Part shown: piece after piece, positions 29,219 to 36,380 of the stretch
Numbering within the stretch: position 1 is the first letter of the stretch
Layout of the letters: each line of letters opens with the position of its first letter
Notes under the pieces: generated by a model
Databases searched by the model: none
What the model saw: the letters and a program-made list of their open reading frames with translations, nothing else
Told to the model about the DNA's origin: nothing
DNA from: an uncultured Clostridia bacterium
Lineage (GTDB): Bacteria > Bacillota > Clostridia > Oscillospirales > Ruminococcaceae
Direction of reading: 5' to 3'
NCBI GenBank assembly: GCA_937906945.1
Contig: CALCUE010000034.1
Coordinates: 1 to 45,767 of the forward strand
Length of the DNA: 45,767 bases
Program-made: the position numbers and the translations under genes

Positions 29219-30724
29219 ATGGAATTTGAGACGACCGAATCAAAAGTGCTTTGCTGCCGGGCGGCGGAAACAAAAACAGCGATTCTTCCGGTGGAGGTTT
29301 CCATGATCTTACCGGATTATTATCCCGACGTGATGAAAATTCTGCGCTATACCGCGAAGGCGATTTCTTTGCCGGTGGGGTCGGAGGAAAACGGGGAGAC
29401 CGTTTCCGGCAGCGTACAGATCGAGGTCAACTATCTTTCGGAAGAGGGCGAGCTTTCTTTTTGCCATCAGGTCCAGCCCTATCAGCATACGTTCCCGAAA
29501 GAGGGAGCGACCATGGCGGCAGAGGCGTTAGCCACGGTGACGGAGGTGGGCTGTCGTGCTGTCAGCAAGCGGCGCATTGACGTGCATGGTGTTTTAAATC
29601 TGGAACTGCGCACATTGGCCGCCGAAGAAAAATCGTTCCTTTCCGCCGTGGAGGGAAACGGCTTTGTGTCACGGGGCGATGTCGGTGATTATACCTTGAT
29701 CACCGGAGAATATTATAAAGCGATCACTTTTGAGGATGACGGGGAGCTCGGCTACGGAAAGCCGGAAATTGGGAAAATTCTTCGTTCCTCGGCGACAGCG
29801 TCGATTACGGAGTGCCACGTCATTCAGGATAAAATTGTGACCAAGGGGGAAGTAAATGTTAAAATCCTCTGGACCCCGGAACAGGAAGAGGACAAAACTC
29901 TTTATACTTCCGATTTTCATTTTCCGCTGAGCCGTATTCTGGACGCGGAAGGCACCGATCCGCAGGATATTTGTGACGCGTTTTATATCGCGGATTTTCC
30001 GGAACTGACGCCTTCGGAAAGCGGAACGAGCGTTCACGTCAAAGGAAAAATCGGAATTTTTGCCCGGGTCTATCGAAAAAATGAGGTCCGCTTTTTGACG
30101 GACGCCTTTTCCACGGATTTTGAAAACAAGGTCAACAGCGGCGATTTTTCCGTTGTCGGCGATCCCGTTCCGGTCGAAACAAGAGAAAGCATCTACGAGC
30201 AAATGGAAAACACGAGCGGGGAAGACGTGGTGGATTTTTGGGTAGAGACGGAAAAAACGCCGTTTCTCAACGAGGAAAACAAGATAGAGACCCTTTTGAA
30301 GCTCTGCCTTTTTGTCAGAGATGAAGAGGGAGAACTGACTTACCGGGAAAAGGAATTGAAAAAGACCTTCGACGTTCCGGGTGTGGAGAGGGAGACGGCG
30401 TTTTATAACCTGGAGGCAACGGTACTTTCCGAGGATCTTCGTTCCACACGGGGAGGAAATACGGAACTTTCGGCGGAAATTCTGGTGGATGGAACGATCT
30501 ATCCGGCCCGTCAATTCCGGGCGGTGACGGATTGCGCCATCGACACGGAAAAAACGATTCCGAAAAAAGCGTCCGGTCTTCTTTTATATTATGGAGAAGC
30601 CGGAGAAAATATCTGGGAGATCGCCAAAACGCACCGTACGTCTTATGAGCGGATCCTTTCCGAAAATGATCTTTCGGACACGGTTCTTTCCGAACGAAAA
30701 ATGTTGGTCATTCCCCGGGAGTGA
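29219..30724 (+). CDS. sipL: SipL-like spore coat protein with SPOCS (DUF3794) and LysM domains
   Basis: In Clostridioides difficile SipL binds SpoIVA and anchors the spore coat. This 501-residue protein shows the same plan: repeated DUF3794/SPOCS modules across roughly residues 25-440 (the ILPVEVSMILPDYYPDVMKILR start is typical) and a C-terminal LysM at about 452-500 (GENIWEIAKTHRTSYERIL, ending KMLVIPR). I chose the ATG at 29219 after AAGGAGAG; the open frame further upstream covers a terminator. A CATAGAATA block at 29176-29184 resembles -10 boxes of sigma E/K promoters. It probably acts in the mother cell. Confidence 0.85.
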   Translation: MEFETTESKVLCCRAAETKTAILPVEVSMILPDYYPDVMKILRYTAKAISLPVGSEENGETVSGSVQIEVNYLSEEGELSFCHQVQPYQHTFPKEGATMAAEALATVTEVGCRAVSKRRIDVHGVLNLELRTLAAEEKSFLSAVEGNGFVSRGDVGDYTLITGEYYKAITFEDDGELGYGKPEIGKILRSSATASITECHVIQDKIVTKGEVNVKILWTPEQEEDKTLYTSDFHFPLSRILDAEGTDPQDICDAFYIADFPELTPSESGTSVHVKGKIGIFARVYRKNEVRFLTDAFSTDFENKVNSGDFSVVGDPVPVETRESIYEQMENTSGEDVVDFWVETEKTPFLNEENKIETLLKLCLFVRDEEGELTYREKELKKTFDVPGVERETAFYNLEATVLSEDLRSTRGGNTELSAEILVDGTIYPARQFRAVTDCAIDTEKTIPKKASGLLLYYGEAGENIWEIAKTHRTSYERILSENDLSDTVLSERKMLVIPRE

Positions 30725-30819
30725 TGGTTCTGTGAAAGAAAAAAATGGGGTAAATAAGCGAAATTTCCTATGAAACCAAGGGTTGGAAAATGAAGCGTCC
30801 CTTTTGAACAAAAAACGCG

Positions 30820-30875
30820 AAAAAGCCTTTTCCTTTGTCGGAGAAAACGACGATTTTTTGGGAAAGGCTTTTTCC
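30820..30875 (+). terminator. Terminator hairpin before the surface protein gene
   Basis: AAAAAGCCTTTTCC (about 30820-30833) pairs with GGGAAAGGCTTTTT (about 30860-30873). A second small stem (TCG with CGA) lies in the loop, and TTTCCTTTGG follows. It lies about 85 nt before the next start codon. Confidence 0.6.
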
Positions 30876-30957
30876 TTTGGGCAACATCAACGTAAAATAA
30901 GATCGCGGCGGAAAACGGAGAGAAAATGCCGCGAAAATCATTACGGAGGATGTTTGA

Positions 30958-32520
30958 ATGAAAAAAGCTCTTGCTCTTGCTCTGGCGCTCGTGATGATCA
31001 CCATGCTCGGCTGTTCGGCTTTTGCCGATCTTTCGATCATTGACCTTTCGGAAGAGATCACAAGCGCCGCCGGCACCTATGTTAAAATCTCCGATGCTGA
31101 CATCTGGACGGCTCCGACATCAACCACAGACAATACAGCGACTTACTATACAAACGGCATCGGCGGCGTTGTCTATTTTGCCGCCATTTTTAACCACGGT
31201 ACTTACAAAAACATCAAAGTCGATACCACCGGTATCGTCTCGACGGACGTCCTTGACTATGATCCGGCCGTCTATTCGGCGGACGACGAAGTCTGGAAAT
31301 CCATCAGCGACAAAATTACCTTCAGCGTCAACGACACCAAAAGCGGCACGGCGGTATCCTATGACCGGGTAACGACCGTTGTCAACAAAGGCACTTTTGA
31401 CGAAGGAACGGAAACCTTTACCGTAACGGAAGGCGGAACGCCCGTTGTCACTTACGCCAAAGCCGGTTCCACTATGGCAAACGTCACCTATAACGACGAC
31501 AAGACGGAACAGACCGTTGTTTCGGTAGAAACCGTTTCCGAAACGACCAATTACATGGAAGCTAAAGCCGCCGCCAAACTTTTCAACACCGAGGGAAAGA
31601 CCAGTAAATATGTGGCGACCTGCAATCAGGACGTTTCCATCATTAAAGTTCGCATCGCCAACAATTTCGGTGTGGATTACGCCATCGGTTCTTTCCAGGT
31701 TAAAGCGACAGGCGTTTCGGACGGGAAATCCTATGTGGGAATCAAAAACAACGTGGTGGCCGACGTAGCCATTGCTTCCAAAGACACGGTGGAGTATTAT
31801 TCCGCTAACTATGAGAAAGGCGCCAAAGGGGAGGTTTTCCCGATCAATGAGGCGACCTCCAAAGCGGATTTCGGTTACTGGGGCTATTATGAGGACAAAG
31901 TTTCCACCAACAAGGCTTTTGTCATTTCCACCACCAGCTTCCGGGCGATTGCCGGGGAAGGGATCACGTTGGCTAACCGCGCTGATCATCCCAGCGTTCT
32001 CGTGGAGATCGACAAAGTTTCCACCAACCAGACGGGGGTCAACTTCCTCAACGAGAGTGACATGGAGTATAAGACGGTGGACGGCAAAAAAGTGTTTGAC
32101 TACTATTACCTGACTTTCTATGGGAAACAGGCGGTGGCCAGTGATTTCACCGTTACCTGGAGACCGGGCTGCACCTATGGCGAGCTTCTGACTCAACTGG
32201 GACTCAATCTGAATGAGACGGAACAGGTCAAGCTGCATCTTTCCGCCGACGGAAAAGACAACGTCATCACGGTCGATTACAGCAAGGTCAACCTTTACGA
32301 CGAAGTGGAGATCGTCATTGAGCGCACGGCCGGTTCGACGCTGGGTCAGTACACCCTCAGCGCCGGGAAAGTGGACGTCAAACCGAACGGTGGTTCCACC
32401 GGTGGCAACGGAAATGAAAAGAACCCTAACACCGGCGCGCCGGAAATGATCGGCGTTATGGCGGCGGTATCGGTTGTATCGCTTGTCGCTGCCGCGGCGG
32501 TTTCCCTGAAAAGAAAATAA
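30958..32520 (+). CDS. Secreted surface protein with NPNTG sortase signal
   Basis: A 520-residue Sec-exported protein of unknown function. The signal peptide covers residues 1-23 (Lys-Lys, hydrophobic core, SAFA cleavage). The body is rich in Thr, Val and Asn with beta-sheet character and no enzyme motif. The C-terminus has a Gly/Asn-rich spacer, the sorting motif NPNTGA at 489-494, a hydrophobic span and KRK, the plan of a sortase-anchored wall protein. No sortase is in this window. CGGAGG precedes the ATG. It may be a pilin-like or adhesin-like protein, but nothing proves this. Confidence 0.85.
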   Translation: MKKALALALALVMITMLGCSAFADLSIIDLSEEITSAAGTYVKISDADIWTAPTSTTDNTATYYTNGIGGVVYFAAIFNHGTYKNIKVDTTGIVSTDVLDYDPAVYSADDEVWKSISDKITFSVNDTKSGTAVSYDRVTTVVNKGTFDEGTETFTVTEGGTPVVTYAKAGSTMANVTYNDDKTEQTVVSVETVSETTNYMEAKAAAKLFNTEGKTSKYVATCNQDVSIIKVRIANNFGVDYAIGSFQVKATGVSDGKSYVGIKNNVVADVAIASKDTVEYYSANYEKGAKGEVFPINEATSKADFGYWGYYEDKVSTNKAFVISTTSFRAIAGEGITLANRADHPSVLVEIDKVSTNQTGVNFLNESDMEYKTVDGKKVFDYYYLTFYGKQAVASDFTVTWRPGCTYGELLTQLGLNLNETEQVKLHLSADGKDNVITVDYSKVNLYDEVEIVIERTAGSTLGQYTLSAGKVDVKPNGGSTGGNGNEKNPNTGAPEMIGVMAAVSVVSLVAAAAVSLKRK

Positions 32521-32552
32521 ACACACCTTTTCCATTCGCACTCCTTAAAAAG

Positions 32553-32590
32553 GAAAAGACGCCCGGGAACTCTCCACCGGGCGTCTTTTC
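32553..32590 (+). terminator. Terminator of the surface protein gene
   Basis: AAAAGACGCCCGG pairs with CCGGGCGTCTTTT around GAACTCTCCA, a perfect 13-bp stem ending in T. The core resembles the terminator at 32-62. Confidence 0.9.
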
Positions 32591-32639
32591 TTTCCTTTTT
32601 CCCAAAGCGGCGAAAAATCGCGTAATTTCGCCAAATCTC

Positions 32640-32668
32640 TTGACAAAACGAAAGGGCTTTGATACAAT
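32640..32668 (+). promoter_or_regulatory. Promoter of the ATPase gene
   Basis: TTGACA (32640-32645) and TACAAT (32663-32668) with a 17-nt spacer. The ribosome binding site before the gene is weak (AAGAAGAG). Confidence 0.7.
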
Positions 32669-32722
32669 AAGTGCCACGAGATTATTATACCTTATAATAT
32701 ATAACGAAAGAAGAGCGGGGAA

Positions 32723-34099
32723 ATGGTCGTCGGTCGGGAAGGAAAACTGGATTCCATGGAAAAAAGCTGGGCTATGTCCGGCTTCCGTTTCGTGGTACTG
32801 TATGGAATTCATCGCTGTGGAAAAACAAAACTCATGGCGGAATTTGCCCGGGAAAAGAACGGTATTTTCTTTACGGCCCAAAAAGTCAACTCGTATATGA
32901 ATCTGCGCCTTTTTGAAAAGGCCGTTTCGGAAGTGACAGGGGAGGAAGAACAGTTCGACCATTGGAAGGACGCCTTTGCCCGGGTGGGAAAATTGGCGAA
33001 AGAGGGACGCTTCCTTCTTTGTCTTGACAATTTTTCCGATCTTATTTTTGAGGAACGCTCAATTCTGAAAGATTTCCACAACGCGATGGAGAACGAATGG
33101 CGCAATACCTCCCTTTTTGTGGTGGCCGGTTGTGATCGGGTCTTTTTTACGGAGAACGAAATTTTGATCGAAAATTCGTCCGCTTCTGTCCGGCGTCCGC
33201 AGATCATCAAATTGGATGAGCTGGATTATCTGGACGCGGCCCGTTTCCTTCCGGAAACGGTTTCGGCGGCGGACAAGTTTCGATATTATGGTTGCCTGGG
33301 TGGAATTCCACAGTTTTTGCGCCTCGTGGACGGCTCTCTTTCCTTTGAGGAAAATATGCGCCGCCTGTTCCTCTCCAAAGACGGTCCGCTTTTTGAGCTA
33401 CCGCCGATCCTCTTTTTGGATGAGCTTCGGGAACCGGAATTTTATAATTCCATCCTCTACGCGTTGGCAAAAGGCTGTAAGCGAATCAACGAGATCGTCG
33501 CGGAAACCGGCGAAAGCTCGACCAAAGTCAATAAATATTTGCTGACCCTTCTCCAGATGCAGATCGTCAGCCGGGATATCCCTTTTGGGGAAGAAAACAA
33601 GACCAGCCGGAAGGGCGTTTATACCATTGCCACCAAAGCGCTGGCGTTTTGGTTCCGCTTTGTGCTTCCGAACCAGACGGCGATCGCCTGTGAAAAAGAA
33701 GTGCTTCCCAACTTTATGGAAGAGGTGGATTCCTACCTTTCCGGAAAGCTTTTTGAGCAGGTCTGCGCCCAGTATATGTCCCGGAAGAATAAACAGGGCA
33801 CCTTCCCCATTCTCGCCTCGGCAATGGCCGGATATTGGGGTTCGCTGAAAGAGTCATCGGACGCTCGGCTGGTCGCGACCAACCAGAGAAACCGTCAGAT
33901 TCTTTTCGCCGACTACCGTTGGGAATATGAGGCACCATGGGAAGAGACTCAGACGATGCTCCGGCAAAATGATAAACTGTTTCCGGAGTTTTGGGAACGG
34001 TACGATATGCTCTTTTCTTTCAAACCGTTTCCGAGAGATTATCAAAACGCTGTCGGAAGAAAGTTCAGCGTTGTTGATGTGGAAGATCTTTATCGATAA
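32723..34099 (+). CDS. ATP-binding protein of the archaeal-type ATPase/DUF234 family
   Basis: A 458-residue protein. The VVGREGKLD start matches the usual start of these ATPases and supports the ATG at 32723. Walker A is GIHRCGKT (28-35) and Walker B FLLCLDNFSDL. A winged-helix segment follows (INEIVAETGESSTKVNKYLLTLL). The C-terminal domain corresponds to DUF234, often a PD-(D/E)XK nuclease-like fold, but the usual D-I-V and E-C-K positions read SSDARLVA and FADYRW here, so nuclease activity is doubtful. The function of this family in bacteria is not established. Confidence 0.85.
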   Translation: MVVGREGKLDSMEKSWAMSGFRFVVLYGIHRCGKTKLMAEFAREKNGIFFTAQKVNSYMNLRLFEKAVSEVTGEEEQFDHWKDAFARVGKLAKEGRFLLCLDNFSDLIFEERSILKDFHNAMENEWRNTSLFVVAGCDRVFFTENEILIENSSASVRRPQIIKLDELDYLDAARFLPETVSAADKFRYYGCLGGIPQFLRLVDGSLSFEENMRRLFLSKDGPLFELPPILFLDELREPEFYNSILYALAKGCKRINEIVAETGESSTKVNKYLLTLLQMQIVSRDIPFGEENKTSRKGVYTIATKALAFWFRFVLPNQTAIACEKEVLPNFMEEVDSYLSGKLFEQVCAQYMSRKNKQGTFPILASAMAGYWGSLKESSDARLVATNQRNRQILFADYRWEYEAPWEETQTMLRQNDKLFPEFWERYDMLFSFKPFPRDYQNAVGRKFSVVDVEDLYR

Positions 34100-34129
34100 A
34101 AGGAGCCGTCCTTGGGACGGCTCCTTTTT
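34097..34129. terminator. Bidirectional terminator between convergent genes
   Basis: AAAAGGAGCCGTCC pairs with GGACGGCTCCTTTTT around a short TTG loop. It serves the ATPase gene and the minus-strand oxygen-defence operon. Confidence 0.88.
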
Positions 34130-34160
34130 GTTTTTTGAGCACCGCTGTTTTTGAGCACGA

Positions 34161-34331
34161 TTAGCCTTTCTTCAGCTTATCCTCAATGTTGGGGAGATCT
34201 TTAACCGGACGAAACCGGGATTTTGGAGCACCGCAGGCCGGACAACGCCAGTTGTCCGGCAACTGCTCAAAGGGAACGGACTCTTTTTCGTCATTGTAGA
34301 TATAACCGCATAAAGTGCAAATATAACGCAT
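34161..34331 (-). CDS. Short rubredoxin
   Basis: A 56-residue iron protein for one-electron transfer, here the probable electron donor to the superoxide reductase. The iron site is C5-x2-C8 and C30-x2-C33 with the usual CG pairs. The segment between the pairs is 21 residues, shorter than the roughly 29 of classical rubredoxin and like the domain in rubrerythrins. AAAGGAGG precedes the ATG at 34331. A longer open frame upstream (to 34613) is not coding. It is the last gene of the operon, 31 nt after the superoxide reductase. Confidence 0.9.
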   Translation of the reverse strand: MRYICTLCGYIYNDEKESVPFEQLPDNWRCPACGAPKSRFRPVKDLPNIEDKLKKG

Positions 34332-34362
34332 AAAATGGCCTCCTTTTATTATTTTTGGTATT

Positions 34363-34746
34363 TTAGAATTCTTTTTTCCAAAGGCCGTGCAGGCTGCAGA
34401 AAGCATAGACGGCCTTGATGACTTCGTCAGAGCAAAGGTCAAATTCGGCACAGGGTTTTTCACCGCAGGAAAGGTGCTTTCCGTAAACGTCGCGGTCGGT
34501 AAGTACGGCGATCCATTGGATATGGTGGCGGGGCAGCATCGGATGAGGTTCTTCTCCGACGGTGACAGACAGGTGACAGTTGTTTTGGATGACGGCGGGA
34601 ACGTGTTTTTCACGGGAAGCGTCCACGGTGTTCGCTTCGATTTTTTTCATGGCTTGGCCGCAGCAGGTGGGATCGACACCGGATTCATCAATCATACAAA
34701 CAAGGTTGCAGCAGATTTCGCATTGATACAGGGTAAGTTCTTCCAT
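34363..34746 (-). CDS. dfx: Desulfoferrodoxin (superoxide reductase)
   Basis: Reduces superoxide to hydrogen peroxide in anaerobes without making oxygen. Residues 1-36 are the desulforedoxin-type iron domain with C9, C12, C28 and C29. Residues 37-127 are the reductase domain: its iron ligands are the His in REKHVP, HPM and HHIQWI, and the Cys/His pair in CSLHG. ATG 34746, eight nt after AAAGGAG, gives 127 residues; a TTG six codons earlier overlaps the ribosome binding site. It lies between tspO and the rubredoxin. Confidence 0.93.
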   Translation of the reverse strand: MEELTLYQCEICCNLVCMIDESGVDPTCCGQAMKKIEANTVDASREKHVPAVIQNNCHLSVTVGEEPHPMLPRHHIQWIAVLTDRDVYGKHLSCGEKPCAEFDLCSDEVIKAVYAFCSLHGLWKKEF

Positions 34747-34782
34747 TGGATTTTCTCCTTTCAAATTATTGTTTTTTTATAT

Positions 34783-35286
34783 TTAAACGGGTGCCGGAGT
34801 TTGGCTGAGCTGGTAAACAGCAAAATTCAGGTACCCGGCAAAGGTGAGCCACAGGATATATGGGATCAGCAAAAAACCGGAAAGCTTATGGATCCGGTAA
34901 AAGCGGATAGCCGTCAAAAGGACTGTGACCCATAGAGCGATGAGCCAGAAGAAGGCGAGCAGATAGGACTGATAATGGAAAAAGAGAATGGACCAGAAGA
35001 AATTTAGAGCCAGTTGGCCGCCATAGAATGCCAATGCTTTCCACCGTTCTTCTTTTTCCGTGGCGGAAGTGACGACGTAATAGGAGGCAAGTCCCATCAT
35101 AAGATAAAGAATGGTCCAGACGACGGGAAACAGCCATCCGGGAGGAGACAGAACCGGTTTGGAAAAGCTTTGATACTGTTTCATGGCGTCGGAGGTAAGA
35201 AAAGAAGAGAACCAACCGACAAGAAGAGGAATTGCCAGCGCGGAGAGTAGAGAAGTGATCTTAAATCCGCTTCGATCATTTGCCAT
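34783..35286 (-). CDS. tspO: TspO/MBR family tryptophan-rich sensory protein
   Basis: A 167-residue membrane protein with five predicted helices. Family motifs are KPVLSPPGWLFPVVWTILY (about 43-61), QLALNFFWSILFF and LLIPYILWLTFAGYLN. TspO proteins bind porphyrins and have been tied to oxidative stress and haem handling; the ligand here is unknown. AAAGGAG precedes the ATG at 35286. It is the first gene of the minus-strand operon with the superoxide reductase and rubredoxin, which fits an oxygen-stress role. Confidence 0.92.
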   Translation of the reverse strand: MANDRSGFKITSLLSALAIPLLVGWFSSFLTSDAMKQYQSFSKPVLSPPGWLFPVVWTILYLMMGLASYYVVTSATEKEERWKALAFYGGQLALNFFWSILFFHYQSYLLAFFWLIALWVTVLLTAIRFYRIHKLSGFLLIPYILWLTFAGYLNFAVYQLSQTPAPV

Positions 35287-35317
35287 AAAAAAGAACTCCT
35301 TTCGTGCTCGTTGTGTT

Positions 35318-35346
35318 TTGACAACGAAGATTTTGTTTGCTATAAT
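35318..35346 (+). promoter_or_regulatory. Promoter of the membrane HTH protein gene
   Basis: TTGACA (35318-35323) and TATAAT (35341-35346), both perfect, are 17 nt apart. The leader is nearly 190 nt and contains a hairpin (CTTTGGCG at 35393-35400 with CGCCAAAG at 35412-35419). Confidence 0.78.
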
Positions 35347-35542
35347 AATAGTGGGATATTGCTTTTTGCTGTTTGCTTTTGGGCTTTGGTCCCTTTGGCG
35401 CTTACACCATACGCCAAAGTGGTTTCTTACCGCAACCCAAAATCATCCAAAAGGATTGGAAGAAGTGGCAATTTAGCTGAAATAGGAAAGAATGGTTAAA
35501 AATAAGCTATTTTTCCAAAGAAATGAGAAAGGAGAGGTCGGG

Positions 35543-36160
35543 ATGTCGGAACGCGTAATTTTGGAGGAGGGCGGTTCGATTAACGTCCATACCCGGATCA
35601 AAGATATGTGCCGAGCGGCTCGAAACCGACTGGGACTTACCAATCAGGATATTTCGGACCGGATTGCGGAACGGTTCGGTTTGGAGGATTTTTCCGTCAA
35701 TACGGTCAATAATTTTTTCTCGGAAAGGTCCAAAGCGACGACGATCTATACGACCGGATATATCTGTGCGGTGCTGAATATTTCGATGGACGCGGTTTTC
35801 GGTATTGAACAGTCCTTCACGACGGCGGAAGAAGCGGAGTTTGTCAGACAACTGGCGGAACTTAAAGTGGAAGCCCGCTTTATGGAACAGGAAAATGAGC
35901 ATTTGAAAGGCGAACTGGCAGAAACCAGAGAACATTTGTCAGAAATGAAACAGGAACAGGAATTTTATCGCAAGGAAATTGACGACGATCAGAAAAGGGT
36001 TCAGCCATGGGTCTTTATTTTGACCCTTGTCCTTCTAATCTGTTTGCTTGGCTTTGTAATCGCCTATCTGATTCACTTTGATCTTAGGAACCCCGATTAT
36101 GGTCTTTTCCGCCAACAGATGCAAAGCCTTCTGATAAAAACGTCAGGCTTTTTCGTCTGA
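35543..36160 (+). CDS. Membrane-anchored HTH protein
   Basis: A 205-residue protein of no named family. Residues about 17-88 look like a helix-turn-helix domain related to Cro/CI (RLGLTNQDISDRIAERF, then TVNNFFSERSK). Residues about 95-150 are a charged coiled coil. Residues 156-178 are one membrane helix (PWVFILTLVLLICLLGF), with a short tail beyond. AAGGAGAGG precedes the ATG at 35543; an upstream ATG at 35492 has a poorer site. A DNA-binding protein tethered to the membrane would link a surface or membrane signal to transcription, but that is inference. Confidence 0.75.
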   Translation: MSERVILEEGGSINVHTRIKDMCRAARNRLGLTNQDISDRIAERFGLEDFSVNTVNNFFSERSKATTIYTTGYICAVLNISMDAVFGIEQSFTTAEEAEFVRQLAELKVEARFMEQENEHLKGELAETREHLSEMKQEQEFYRKEIDDDQKRVQPWVFILTLVLLICLLGFVIAYLIHFDLRNPDYGLFRQQMQSLLIKTSGFFV

Positions 36161-36201
36161 AAAGAATGGAAAAACATTTTTGCTTTCCTTCAGAGAAACC
36201 A

Positions 36202-36230
36202 TTGACAAGTTCGGTCATCTATGATATTCT
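36202..36230 (+). promoter_or_regulatory. Promoter of the pyrimidine operon
   Basis: TTGACA (36202-36207) and TATTCT (36225-36230), 17 nt apart. The start would be near 36237, just before the attenuator. Confidence 0.72.
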
Positions 36231-36249
36231 ATAAAAAATAAAATCTTTA

Positions 36250-36359
36250 AGGGCGATACAGAGAGATCGACAAGATGCCATATTACTAAAGCAGGGGGAA
36301 ATCCCTTGTTTTCTGTACGTGTTTCTTTTGGCCTTGTCGTTTTCGACAAGGCCTTTTTT
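36250..36359 (+). promoter_or_regulatory. PyrR-type transcription attenuator
   Basis: Three mutually exclusive structures are visible. A hairpin with stem CGAT/ATCG (36254-36257, 36266-36269) exposes ACAGAGAG, matching the CNGNGAG core of PyrR-binding loops. CGACAAGATGCC (36268-36279) can pair with GGCCTTGTCG (36330-36339) as antiterminator. GGCCTTGTCG can instead pair with CGACAAGGCC (36344-36353) around TTTT, followed by six T, as terminator. With uridine nucleotides, PyrR would hold the first hairpin and allow termination. Confidence 0.82.
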
Positions 36360-36380
36360 GTTGGAAAGGAGCCAAAACGA

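Noticed and set aside
34125..34160. A tandem TTTTTGAGCAC repeat between convergent genes
   Set aside because: It is only 11 nt long and two copies, with no sign of function; treated as chance.
35311..35499. A 62-codon frame before the membrane HTH gene
   Set aside because: Its start lies upstream of, and its body runs across, the consensus promoter at 35318-35346, so it would not be in the mRNA.
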